The notes beneath the pieces are model-generated. The model ran no database searches. It saw nothing but the letters and a program-made list of their open reading frames with translations, and was not told where the DNA came from. Source: Microbacterium sp. SORGH_AS_0888 (GTDB taxonomy: Bacteria; Actinomycetota; Actinomycetes; Actinomycetales; Microbacteriaceae). From it: a DNA stretch of 64,000 nt. Of the stretch, positions 26,142 to 34,491 are shown piece after piece. Every line of letters starts with the position of its first letter. Position 1 is the stretch's first letter. Location: NCBI RefSeq assembly GCF_030818905.1, contig NZ_JAUTAZ010000001.1:1240001-1304000 (forward strand), in the 5' to 3' direction. A program made the position numbers and the translations under genes.

Positions 26142-27364
26142 CGGACACCGCCCAGGCCGAACGCCGCACCCGCGGGGGTGGGGGTGTCCTGGTAGGGCGA
26201 GCCGGCGGTGAGGTTGTCGCCGCGGTTGGCGCGGGGACGGGCCTCGCGAGCCGGGCCGTCGCCGTAGACCTCGCGCACGCGGGCGGCGTGGGTGGGGCCG
26301 TCGGGAACGTTCGCGGGGCGGTTCGTCGCGAACTCGCGACGCAGCACCGGCACGACCTCCTCGCCGAGCAGATCGATCTGCTCCAGGACCGTCTTCAGCG
26401 GCAGACCCGCATGGTCCATGAGGAACAGCTGACGCTGGTAGTCGCCGAAGAGCTCGCGCATGCCGGCGTAGCGGTCGATGACCTGCTGCGGCGAGCCCAC
26501 CGTCAGCGGCGTCATCTGCGTGAAGTCCTCCATGGCCGGGCCGTGGCCGTAGACGGGGGCGTTGTCGAAGTAGGGGCGGAACTCGTTCACGGCGTCCTGC
26601 GAGTTCTTGCGCATGAACGCCTGGCCGCCCAGCCCCACGATCGCCGTCTCGGGCGCACCATGGCCGTAGTGCTCCCAGCGCTGACGGTAGAGGCCGATGA
26701 GGCGCTGGTAGTGCTCGGCGGGCCAGAAGATGTTGTTCGCGAAGAAGCCGTCGCCGTAGTACGCGGCCTGCTCCGCGATCTCCGGCGTGCGGATCGAGCC
26801 GTGCCAGACGAAGGGCGCGACGCCGTCGAGGGGACGGGGGGTCGAGGTGAAGCCCTGCAGCGGAGTGCGGAACTTGCCCTCCCAGTCCACGACGTCCTCG
26901 GTCCACAGGCGACGCAGCAGCGCGTAGTTCTCGATCGCGAGCGGGAGCCCCTGGCGGATGTCCTTGCCGAACCAGGGATACACGGGCCCGGTGTTGCCGC
27001 GGCCCATCATGAGGTCCATGCGGCCTCCGGACAGGTGCTGCAGCATCGCGTAGTCCTCGGCGATCTTCACCGGGTCGTTCGTGGTGATGAGCGTCGTCGA
27101 GGTCGAGAGGATGAGGCGCTCGGTCTGGGCCGCGATGTAGGCGAGCGTCGTGGTGGGCGAGCTCGACCAGAACGGCGGGTTGTGGTGCTCGCCGAGGGCG
27201 AAGACATCCAGCCCCGCGTCCTCGGCGTGCTTCGCGATCGTCACGGTCGCCTGGATCCGCTCGGCCTCGCTCGGTGTGACGCCGGTCGTCGGGTCCTGCG
27301 TGATGTCGCTGACCGACATCAGGCCGAACTGGACCTGGGGCGCCGTAGTGGTCGTGTCACTCAC
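26138..27364 (-). CDS. LLM class flavin-dependent oxidoreductase, CE1758 family
   Basis: 408 residues of the luciferase-like monooxygenase barrel. LGEHHNPPFWSSSP, TTLITTNDPVKIAEDYAMLQHLSGGRMDLMMGRGN and WHGSIRTPEIAEQAAYYGDGFF identify the CE1758 subfamily. It uses FMNH2 from the following reductase to oxidise an unknown substrate. The GTG at 27364 (VSDTTTTAPQVQFGLMSV) follows a GGGA-type ribosome binding site; the longer frame upstream has no family similarity. The C-terminus ends in a Pro/Gly tail after GDGPAREARPRANRGDNL. Confidence 0.9.
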   Translation of the reverse strand: MSDTTTTAPQVQFGLMSVSDITQDPTTGVTPSEAERIQATVTIAKHAEDAGLDVFALGEHHNPPFWSSSPTTTLAYIAAQTERLILSTSTTLITTNDPVKIAEDYAMLQHLSGGRMDLMMGRGNTGPVYPWFGKDIRQGLPLAIENYALLRRLWTEDVVDWEGKFRTPLQGFTSTPRPLDGVAPFVWHGSIRTPEIAEQAAYYGDGFFANNIFWPAEHYQRLIGLYRQRWEHYGHGAPETAIVGLGGQAFMRKNSQDAVNEFRPYFDNAPVYGHGPAMEDFTQMTPLTVGSPQQVIDRYAGMRELFGDYQRQLFLMDHAGLPLKTVLEQIDLLGEEVVPVLRREFATNRPANVPDGPTHAARVREVYGDGPAREARPRANRGDNLTAGSPYQDTPTPAGAAFGLGGVR

Positions 27365-27446
27365 GATGTCTTCCCGATTCCCGGATGCGGCTCGCATCCG
27401 TTTGTATGCGTATGAATGTATCTGGTGTAACGCGCGAGCGCCAGTT

Positions 27447-28346
27447 CTATTCCCGCCCGTCGCCGGCGCGCGAGAAGAGCGCCAGCATGTCGCGCACGAG
27501 CTGATGCGGCGCCGTCTCGCACGGACTGTGCCCCGTGTCGTAGACCGCGACCGCCGCGCCGATCCGCGCCGCGTACTCGCGGTACTGCGCCTCCGGCCAC
27601 AGGTCGTGCGCGGACGCGGCGACGAGCTTGGGCACGGGCGCGACAGCGACCGCATCCACGATGTCGGGCATCGTCATCATGAGCCCCACGATGTCCACGA
27701 CGCTGGATCTCCGGGTGAGCGCGAACCGCTCGCGCACGAACGCGAGCCGCTGCCGCGGCACCCGGTTGAGGTTGTTGCGGATTCCCCAGAGCATGAGCGT
27801 CGCGCCCGTCCGGGGACCCGCGGCATCCGAGAGCCGCCCGATCCTCTTGACGCCGCGGAACACCTGCCCCGTCGCGGGAGGCGCGGTGAGCAGGGTGAGG
27901 CTCGCGAAGAGCTCGGGCCGCTCCACGAGCGCCTGCTGCGCGATGAGGCCAGCGAAGCTGTAGCCCAGGACGTGGGCGGGAGTGCGCCCCGACTCGAGGA
28001 CGGCGACCATGTCGTCGACGAAGAGCCGATGGTCGTAGTGCGGGCGCGGCGGGACGAGGTTCTCGGGACCGGCGCCCGCCGACTCGTACTGGCCGGCGAG
28101 GTCGTAGGACTCCACCCGGTAGCCGGCCGCGACCAGCAGCGGGATCATGAGGAGGAAGTCCTCCTTCGATCCCGTGGCGCCGGGAACGAGCAGGACCCGC
28201 GGCGCCTCCTCCGGCCCGGCGACCACCCGTGCGAGCCCGCCGCTGGGGGCCGGGAACACGTCGCGCCGCGTTCCCGGCGGGAACACGCGCCAGTCCAGGT
28301 CGGGGATGTGCTCGTCGCGCTCGCGCGCGTCATCCATCACGACCAT
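27447..28346 (-). CDS. Alpha/beta hydrolase
   Basis: About 299 residues. Fold signatures: VLLVPGATGSKEDF (oxyanion region), the nucleophile elbow in LGYSFAGLIAQQAL (Gly-Tyr-Ser-Phe-Ala, with Ser as nucleophile), and the C-terminal His in YDTGHSPCETAP; the acid is probably Asp in AASAHDLWPE. Esterase, lipase or peptidase activity is possible; the substrate is not known. ATG 28346 follows GGGGAGG; GTG 28340 and ATG 28337 are close alternatives. Confidence 0.8.
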   Translation of the reverse strand: MVVMDDARERDEHIPDLDWRVFPPGTRRDVFPAPSGGLARVVAGPEEAPRVLLVPGATGSKEDFLLMIPLLVAAGYRVESYDLAGQYESAGAGPENLVPPRPHYDHRLFVDDMVAVLESGRTPAHVLGYSFAGLIAQQALVERPELFASLTLLTAPPATGQVFRGVKRIGRLSDAAGPRTGATLMLWGIRNNLNRVPRQRLAFVRERFALTRRSSVVDIVGLMMTMPDIVDAVAVAPVPKLVAASAHDLWPEAQYREYAARIGAAVAVYDTGHSPCETAPHQLVRDMLALFSRAGDGRE

Positions 28347-28522
28347 CGGCCTCCCCTCGGGACGCCAGGATATCCCCGCCCCGCCGACGTGCGCCGCATC
28401 CGCACCCGCGGGGATCGTGGGCGACACACCGACCACGCCCGGACGGTCGCGGCGTGTCGGCCGGAATCCCCGCAGCACGGTTACGGATGCGGCCGCACAC
28501 CCGACCGGGATCGGATCGGTGA

Positions 28523-28541
28523 ATAGGTTATCCTTACCTAG
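28523..28541 (+). promoter_or_regulatory. IdeR/DtxR-like iron box upstream of efeU
   Basis: ATAGGTTATCCTTACCTAG matches the DtxR/IdeR consensus TTAGGTTAGCCTAACCTAA at 15 of 19 positions and is nearly palindromic. It ends 28 nt before the efeU start, the right place for iron-dependent repression of efeUOB. Confidence 0.8.
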
Positions 28542-28569
28542 CTTTCATCCGTCGCCCGACAGGACCCCC

Positions 28570-30177
28570 GTGCTCGCAACCTTTGTCATCGGTCTGCGCG
28601 AAGGCCTCGAAGCAGCGCTCATCGTCGGCATCATCGCCGCGTTCCTGCGCCGCAACGGCCGTCGTCTCACGGCGATGTGGGTGGGCGTCGCCCTCGCCGT
28701 CGCCCTGAGCCTCGCCGTCGGCGTCGGCCTCGCGCTCGTCGAGCAGGCACTCCCCCAGGCGGCCCAGGAGGGCATGGAGGCGATCATCGGCGCGGTCGCC
28801 GTGTTCTTCGTGACCGGGATGATCGTGTGGATGAACGGCCACGCGCGTCGCATGCGTGCGGAGCTCGAGGAGCAGGCCGGCGACGCGCTGCGCGACGGGC
28901 ATGCGCTCGCCCTGGCGATCATGGCCTTCCTCGCCGTCCTCAAAGAGGGCTTCGAGACGAGCGTCTTCCTCCTCGCGACCTTCACCGCCTCCTCCGACAC
29001 CGCGCTCGCAGCCCTCGGCGCGGTGCTCGGCGTGCTCGCCTCCGTCGCGATCGGCATCGGCATCTACTACGGAGGCGTGAAGCTCGACCTCTCGCGGTTC
29101 TTCCGCATCACCGGCGCGTTCCTCATCCTCGTCGCGGCGGGCCTCGTCGTCTCCACGCTTCGCACGGCCCACGAGGCGGGATGGATCCTCGGCGGCCAGC
29201 AGCAGGTCGCCGATCTCTCCTGGCTCGTGCGGCCGGGAACCGTGCCGGCCGCGCTGCTCACGGGCGTGCTCGGCATCCCGGCCGATCCACGGCTCATCGA
29301 GGTGATCGGCTGGGTCGCCTTCCTCGTCCCGGTCGCGCTGTACGTCTACGCGCCGCGACGCCTGCGCCCGCGCGGTCGTGCGGTTCCGGTGTTCCAGGCC
29401 GCACTCGGCGGCGTGCTGGCGCTCGCGGCCGTCGCGCTCGCCGTCGGCTTCGCCGTGCCCGCGTCCGACGACCTCCGCCACGCGACTCTCGTGAACGCCG
29501 CCGGGTCGACGGTGGGCGCGGCGACGCTGTCCGGCGATGAGCTGACGGTCGCCCTGGACGGCGCGGCGCCCGAGACCCGCACCCTCGACCCGGCGGCCGC
29601 GACGCCCGGCCAGCAGGCCGGCGTCGACGCACTCGGGTGGCAGTGGAGCGAGGACACGGATGCGGCGGCCGCCCCCGCGAGCCTCACGCTGGCCGAGCTC
29701 ACCGCCCTCAACGGCGGCTCCCTGCCGATCGGGCTGAACCGCGCCCAGCAGCCGGGCCCCTTCACCGCCTCCTGGCACGTGACGCTCACGCGCGGCGCGT
29801 GGGTCGCGGGCGGCGCACTGCTGCAGGTCACCGAGACGGAGAAGGCGGTCGTGACCCTGAGCGGCGGCGGGCTCACGACCCCGCGCACCGTCACCGTCGG
29901 CGGCACGGACCCCCGCTCCGGCGAGCCCGCCGGATGGACGGTTGCCGACGTCGAGTCGCGCGCGATGCACCTCGACGCCGCGGAGGCGTTCCTCGACGAG
30001 CGCACGCTCTGGGGAGTCCAGGTGCCGCTCGCGCTCGCCCTGGCCGCCGGCATCCTGTTCGCCGCCGCCATCGTCTCCGGCCGCCGCCTGCGCAGCGTCG
30101 CGCTCGGCGTGCCCACGACCCCACCCGAAGAATCCCGCCTCACCGAACCGAGAAGAGACAGCAATGCCATCGATTGA
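28570..30177 (+). CDS. efeU: EfeU/FTR1 family iron permease
   Basis: 535 residues. Seven-helix iron permease with the two iron-binding motifs REGLEAALIVGI (near residue 10) and KEGFETSVFLL (near residue 125). The protein is about twice the size of Escherichia coli EfeU: after the permease core (to about 290) comes a roughly 220-residue extracytoplasmic domain and a last membrane helix. GTG 28570 places the first iron motif at the expected N-terminal position. It imports iron delivered by EfeO/EfeB. It overlaps efeO by 14 nt and is preceded by an iron box. Confidence 0.92.
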   Translation: MLATFVIGLREGLEAALIVGIIAAFLRRNGRRLTAMWVGVALAVALSLAVGVGLALVEQALPQAAQEGMEAIIGAVAVFFVTGMIVWMNGHARRMRAELEEQAGDALRDGHALALAIMAFLAVLKEGFETSVFLLATFTASSDTALAALGAVLGVLASVAIGIGIYYGGVKLDLSRFFRITGAFLILVAAGLVVSTLRTAHEAGWILGGQQQVADLSWLVRPGTVPAALLTGVLGIPADPRLIEVIGWVAFLVPVALYVYAPRRLRPRGRAVPVFQAALGGVLALAAVALAVGFAVPASDDLRHATLVNAAGSTVGAATLSGDELTVALDGAAPETRTLDPAAATPGQQAGVDALGWQWSEDTDAAAAPASLTLAELTALNGGSLPIGLNRAQQPGPFTASWHVTLTRGAWVAGGALLQVTETEKAVVTLSGGGLTTPRTVTVGGTDPRSGEPAGWTVADVESRAMHLDAAEAFLDERTLWGVQVPLALALAAGILFAAAIVSGRRLRSVALGVPTTPPEESRLTEPRRDSNAID

Positions 30178-31381
30178 CAGATCCGTCGCCCGAACCGGTC
30201 TCCTGGCCGTCCTCGCCGCAGGAGCCATCACCCTCGCCGGCTGCAGCGGCAGCGCGACCCCCGCCCCGACCAGCTCCGGCGGCGCCTCGAAGGTGAACAT
30301 CACCGTCACCGGCGGCGACAAGGACGCCTGCGCCCTCGACTTCGACAGCGTGCCGGCGGGGCCCGTGACCTTCACCGTCACCAACAAGAGCTCCACCGCG
30401 ATCACCGAGGTCGAGCTCATGAGCAGCAACCGCATCCTCGGCGAGAAGGAGAACCTCGCCCCCGGTCTCGACCCCGTGAGCTTCACCCTGACGCTGGACG
30501 GCGGAAGCTACGAGGTCTACTGCCCCGGAGCGGAGACCGAGAAGATCCCGTTCACGGTCACCGGCACGGCCGCCTCCGCGACCGGCGGCACCGTGCAGAG
30601 CCTCCTCGAACAGGGAGCCGCGGACTACGCGACCTACGCGAACAACGTCGCCAACGACATGGTCACGGCCGTGGGCAACCTGAAGAGCGCGATCGACTCC
30701 GGCGACCTCGCCGCCGCGCAGGACGCGTACGCGAAGGCCCGCCCCTTCTACGAGAAGATCGAGACGGACGTCGACGGCTTCGTGCTGCCGGGGTTCGACG
30801 CGACCGACAACGCCGGCAACCTCGACTACCTGATCGACATGCGCGAGTCGACCCCCGTCGACCCGGCGGTGGGCTGGTCCGGCTTCCACGCGATCGAACG
30901 CGACCTGTTCCAGAACCAGGCCATCACCGACCAGACGAAGACCTATGCGGCGGATCTGGTGACCCACACCGGCCAGCTCGTGACGGTGCTCGGCGGTCTC
31001 ACCTATGCCCCCGAGGACCTCGCGAACGGCGCCGCAGGCCTGCTCGAGGAGGTGCAGGCGACCAAGATCAGCGGCGAGGAGGAGGCGTACAGCCACATCG
31101 ACCTCGTCGACTTCGCCGCGAACGTCGAGGGCGCGCAGCAGGCCTTCGCCGCCCTCGAGCCGGGGCTGAAGGAGATCGACGCGAACCTCGCCTCCCAGGT
31201 GCAGACCCAGTTCGACACCGTCACGGCGCTCCTGGACACCTACCGCGACCCGTCGCAGCTCGGCGGCTACAAGCTGTGGACGGAGCAGCTGAAGGCCTCG
31301 GACGCGGCCTCACTGAGCAAGGCCGTGCAGGCCCTGCAGGAGCCGCTGTCGAGCATCGCCGAGAAGGTGGCGACGGCCTGA
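30164..31381 (+). CDS. efeO: EfeO iron-uptake lipoprotein
   Basis: 405 residues. A lipoprotein signal ends in ITLAGC. A cupredoxin-like domain follows (about 40-140; ending with the Cys ligand in YEVYCPGAE). The C-terminal M75/imelysin domain contains GFHAIERDLF, the metal-binding HxxE motif, and the VDPAVGWSGF region. It presents iron to EfeU outside the membrane. The ATG lies inside the end of efeU, and the stop is 1 nt before efeB, so the three genes form one operon. Confidence 0.93.
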   Translation: MPSIDRSVARTGLLAVLAAGAITLAGCSGSATPAPTSSGGASKVNITVTGGDKDACALDFDSVPAGPVTFTVTNKSSTAITEVELMSSNRILGEKENLAPGLDPVSFTLTLDGGSYEVYCPGAETEKIPFTVTGTAASATGGTVQSLLEQGAADYATYANNVANDMVTAVGNLKSAIDSGDLAAAQDAYAKARPFYEKIETDVDGFVLPGFDATDNAGNLDYLIDMRESTPVDPAVGWSGFHAIERDLFQNQAITDQTKTYAADLVTHTGQLVTVLGGLTYAPEDLANGAAGLLEEVQATKISGEEEAYSHIDLVDFAANVEGAQQAFAALEPGLKEIDANLASQVQTQFDTVTALLDTYRDPSQLGGYKLWTEQLKASDAASLSKAVQALQEPLSSIAEKVATA

Positions 31382-31382
31382 G

Positions 31383-32663
31383 ATGAGCACCCCCGACCAG
31401 ACTCCGGACGCCCAGGCCCCCGCCCCGGGGGTGTCCCGCCGCGGACTCATGCTCTCGGCCGCCGCCGCGGGCGGGCTGCTGGTCGGGGGCATCGGCGGCG
31501 GCGCCGCGGGCTATGCCGTGCGGGCCGCCGCCGACACCGAGGGGGATGTGATCGACCTCTCGCGCACGCATCCGTTCTACGGATCGGCCGAGCAGGCCGG
31601 CATCCGCACCCCGGTGCAGCGGCACAGCGTCTTCATGACGTTCGACTTCACGGGCTCGACCGCGAAGGATCTTCAGGTGCTCCTGGCCCGGTGGTCGGCG
31701 AACATCGCTCAGCTCATGGCGGGCAAGACCGTCGGCCAGGTCGAGCCGTCGCGCGGCGACGCGATCGGCGGCGACACGGGTGAGGCGCTCGACCTCGACC
31801 CCGCCTCGCTGACGGTGACCGTCGGCCTCGGGCCGCGCCTGTTCGGGGACAGCCTGGGCCTTGCGTCGCAGAAGCCCCCGCTGCTGCGCGAGCTCACCCT
31901 CCCCACCGGGGGGCTCGACCCGGCGCTCACCGGCGGCGACCTGTCGGTGCAGGCGTGCGCCGACGACCCGCAGGTGGCGTATCACGCGGTGCGGGCGCTC
32001 GCCCGCGCCGGCAAGGATGCGGGAACCGCCGCCACGCGGTGGACCGTGGTCGGCTTCGGCCGGGCCGCGGCCGGCGCCGGGCAGGCGACGCCGCGCAACC
32101 TCATGGGGTTCAAGGACGGCACCCGCAACATCTTCACGGACGACGACTACGAGACCTTCGTACGTGTCAGCGGCGGACCCGCGTGGACGCAGCACGGGAC
32201 CTACCAGGTCGTGCGCAAGATCCAGATGCGGATCGAGAACTGGGACACCGACCGCATCAGCGATCAGAACAACGTCTTCGGGCGGCACAAGACCTCCGGC
32301 GCCCCCCTCGGCGGCACCGACGAGTTCGACACCCCCGATTTCGCGGCCACCGACGACACCGGTGCGCCCGTCATCCCCGCCCGTGCGCACGTGCGGCTCG
32401 CCGCCCACGAGAACAACGGCGGGGTGAAGATCCTCCGCCGCGGCTACAACTACACGGACGGCATCAACCAGTACGGGATGCTCGACGGGGGTCTGCTGTT
32501 CATCAGCTATCAGAACGACCCCGCGAGCTTCGAGGCGCTGCAGTCCCGGCTCGGCGCCTCCGACCTGCTCAACGAGTACATCAGCCACGTCGGATCCGGG
32601 ATCTTCTTCGTCCCCGGTGCCCCCGCAGAGGGGTCCTATCTCGCCGCGGGGCTGTTCGACTGA
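31383..32663 (+). CDS. efeB: EfeB deferrochelatase/DyP-type peroxidase
   Basis: 426 residues. A Tat signal peptide is visible (SRRGLMLSAAAAGGLLVGG), as expected for a haem protein folded before export. The DyP signature GFKDGTRN with its catalytic Asp, the haem-ligand region HVRLAAHENNGGVKILRRGYNY and the C-terminal GGLLFISYQNDP are all present. It acts outside the membrane, oxidising ferrous iron or releasing iron from haem for EfeUO. It is the third and last gene; a strong stem-loop follows 7 nt after the stop. Confidence 0.94.
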   Translation: MSTPDQTPDAQAPAPGVSRRGLMLSAAAAGGLLVGGIGGGAAGYAVRAAADTEGDVIDLSRTHPFYGSAEQAGIRTPVQRHSVFMTFDFTGSTAKDLQVLLARWSANIAQLMAGKTVGQVEPSRGDAIGGDTGEALDLDPASLTVTVGLGPRLFGDSLGLASQKPPLLRELTLPTGGLDPALTGGDLSVQACADDPQVAYHAVRALARAGKDAGTAATRWTVVGFGRAAAGAGQATPRNLMGFKDGTRNIFTDDDYETFVRVSGGPAWTQHGTYQVVRKIQMRIENWDTDRISDQNNVFGRHKTSGAPLGGTDEFDTPDFAATDDTGAPVIPARAHVRLAAHENNGGVKILRRGYNYTDGINQYGMLDGGLLFISYQNDPASFEALQSRLGASDLLNEYISHVGSGIFFVPGAPAEGSYLAAGLFD

Positions 32664-32670
32664 CGGGGCA

Positions 32671-32712
32671 CGGCGGCCGTCGCGATTCGTCACAAACGGG
32701 CGACGGCCGCCG
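32671..32712 (+). terminator. Terminator of efeUOB
   Basis: CGGCGGCCGTCGC pairs perfectly with GCGACGGCCGCCG (13 bp, 16-nt loop), so the following oxygenase gene is probably transcribed separately. Confidence 0.7.
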
Positions 32713-32721
32713 CATCCGGCC

Positions 32722-32727
32722 TACCGT
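32722..32727 (+). promoter_or_regulatory. Leaderless -10 hexamer for the oxygenase
   Basis: TACCGT, 6 nt before the ATG at 32734. Confidence 0.4.
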
Positions 32728-32733
32728 CGGAGC

Positions 32734-33750
32734 ATGAGCCTGACCTCTCTGCCCGTCCTCGACCTCTCCCTGCTCGACCAGGGCCCGGATGCCGCCGCAC
32801 GCTTCCGCGAGCAGCTGCGCGAGGCGACGCACGAGGTCGGGTTCTTCTACCTGGTGGGCACGGGGATCACCCCTGAGCTGGAGGAGCGCCTGCTCCGGGC
32901 GGCCCGGGACTTCTTCGCCCTGCCCGAGGCCGACAAGCTCGCGATCGAGAACGTCCGGAGCCCGCAGTTCCGCGGCTACACGCGCGTGGGAGGTGAGCTC
33001 ACCGGCGGCCGGGTCGACTGGCGGGAGCAGATCGACATCGGCCCGGAGCGCGAGGCCGTCACCGACCGCGTGCACGACTACGACATCCTCACCGGCCCGA
33101 ACCTCTGGCCCGAGGCCCTCCCGGGGCTCCGCACGGTCGTCGCCGAGTGGCACGCGACGCTGACGGCCGTCGCCTCCCGTCTCCTGCACGCCTGGGCCGA
33201 TTCTCTGGGCGCACCGGCCGAGCTGTTCGACGCCTCCTTCGCCGACCCGCAGACGCTGATCAAGATCGTGCGCTACCCCGGCACGGACGCCCCCGAACCG
33301 CAGCAGGGCGTCGGGGCGCACAAGGACTCCGGGGTCCTGACGCTGCTGTGGGTCGAGCCGGGCAAGGGCGGCCTGCAGGTCGAGCACGAGGGTGCGTGGA
33401 TCGACGCGCCGCCGGTGCCCGGCGCGTTCGTCGTGAACATCGGCGAACTGCTCGAATACGCCACGCAGGGCTACCTGATAGCGACGAACCACCGCGTGAT
33501 CTCGCCGCGCTTCCCCGACGACCGCATCTCGGTGCCGTTCTTCTTCAATCCCGGGCTCGACGCCCGGCTGCCGCTCGTGGAGCTGCCCGCCGAGCTCGCG
33601 GCCGAGGCGAAGGGCATCACGGCCGACCCGCACAACCCGATCCACGGCCGCTACGGCGAGAACGCGCTGAAGTCGCGGCTGCGCGCTCACCCGGACGTCG
33701 CGGCGATCCACCACCCCGACCTGGTCGCCGCCCGCGCCGCGACCGCCTGA
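32734..33750 (+). CDS. 2-oxoglutarate/Fe(II)-dependent oxygenase, isopenicillin N synthase family
   Basis: 338 residues. The DIOX_N start (LPVLDLSLL, then THEVGFFYLVGTGI) is followed by the catalytic jelly roll. Iron ligands are His and Asp in GAHKDSGVLTLL and His in ATNHRVIS; Arg in RISVPFFFNP binds 2-oxoglutarate. The substrate is unknown. It is downstream of efeUOB but separated by a terminator and has its own TACCGT promoter, so common iron regulation is not implied. Confidence 0.9.
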   Translation: MSLTSLPVLDLSLLDQGPDAAARFREQLREATHEVGFFYLVGTGITPELEERLLRAARDFFALPEADKLAIENVRSPQFRGYTRVGGELTGGRVDWREQIDIGPEREAVTDRVHDYDILTGPNLWPEALPGLRTVVAEWHATLTAVASRLLHAWADSLGAPAELFDASFADPQTLIKIVRYPGTDAPEPQQGVGAHKDSGVLTLLWVEPGKGGLQVEHEGAWIDAPPVPGAFVVNIGELLEYATQGYLIATNHRVISPRFPDDRISVPFFFNPGLDARLPLVELPAELAAEAKGITADPHNPIHGRYGENALKSRLRAHPDVAAIHHPDLVAARAATA

Positions 33751-33790
33751 CCCGCCCCGCTCGACCGCGAGACTCGAGGCGGGGAACACC

Positions 33791-33821
33791 GAGGGCCGCC
33801 CCACACCGTGGGACGGCCCTC
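33791..33821. terminator. Bidirectional terminator between oxygenase and rpsO
   Basis: GAGGGCCG..CCAC pairs with GTGG..CGGCCCTC around ACC, and TTTT follows shortly after on the plus strand. It lies between the convergent oxygenase gene and rpsO. Confidence 0.7.
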
Positions 33822-33855
33822 CAAGAATGTTTTGCGCGATATACGCGGGTGCGGC

Positions 33856-34125
33856 TTATCGGCGCAGACCCAGACGCTCGATGAGCGAGCGGTAGCGGTT
33901 GATGTCGATGTCCTGCAGGTAGCCCAGCAGGCGACGGCGCTGACCGACCATCAGGAACAGGCCACGACGCGAGTGGTGGTCGTGCTTGTGCTCCTTCAGG
34001 TGCTCGGTGAGGTCCTTGATGCGCTGAGTAAGCATCGCGACCTGCACCTCGGGGGATCCGGTGTCACCGGGGTGCGTCGCGTACTCTTCGATGATCGCCT
34101 TCTTGACGTCGTTCTCGAGTGCCAT
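33856..34125 (-). CDS. rpsO: 30S ribosomal protein S15
   Basis: 89 residues, the normal S15 length. [48 protein letters not shown] and [12 protein letters not shown] are diagnostic. S15 binds 16S rRNA early in small-subunit assembly. ATG 34125 gives the canonical [15 protein letters not shown] start. rpsO normally neighbours pnp; here 16.6 kb separate the two starts of that relation, see findings. Confidence 0.97.
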   Translation of the reverse strand: MALENDVKKAIIEEYATHPGDTGSPEVQVAMLTQRIKDLTEHLKEHKHDHHSRRGLFLMVGQRRRLLGYLQDIDINRYRSLIERLGLRR

Positions 34126-34256
34126 AGATGGGATCCCCTTTCTCGTCATTGCGCGGCGCCCGACGCCTTCTGCGTGAGCTCTCTTTATCCGCGGCCGATC
34201 TAACGGCAACCTCGATAGCCTACCAGCGAACGGCATCCGTGGCGAGCGCAGAGGAC

Positions 34257-34262
34257 TACTCT
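34257..34262 (+). promoter_or_regulatory. Leaderless -10 hexamer for the DUF167 gene
   Basis: TACTCT, 7 nt before the GTG at 34270. Confidence 0.35.
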
Positions 34263-34269
34263 CGGATGC

Positions 34270-34491
34270 GTGCTCCTCACCATCCGCGTCAAGCCCGGCA
34301 GCCGGCGAGGGCCGGTCGTCGAAGAGGATGCCGAAGGACTCGTCGTGCACGTGCGCGAACGCGCGGCGGAGGGAGCCGCCAACGAGGGCGTCATCGCCGC
34401 CCTCGCCGCACACTTCGGCGTCCCGCGACGCGACGTCGTGATCCGGCGCGGCCATGCCTCGCGCGTCAAACGCGTCGAGGTCATCCGCTGA
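34270..34491 (+). CDS. DUF167 (YggU) family protein
   Basis: 73 residues. The family pattern is complete: [12 protein letters not shown] at the start, [28 protein letters not shown], then [16 protein letters not shown]. The molecular role of DUF167 is unknown. GTG start at 34270 with TACTCT 7 nt before it. The TGA shares one base with the ATG of the MFS transporter, so the two are coupled. Confidence 0.85.
   Translation: MLLTIRVKPGSRRGPVVEEDAEGLVVHVRERAAEGAANEGVIAALAAHFGVPRRDVVIRRGHASRVKRVEVIR

Noticed and set aside
28571..33750. efeUOB and the 2-oxoglutarate oxygenase as one operon
   Set aside because: A perfect 13-bp terminator stem and a separate TACCGT promoter lie between efeB and the oxygenase.
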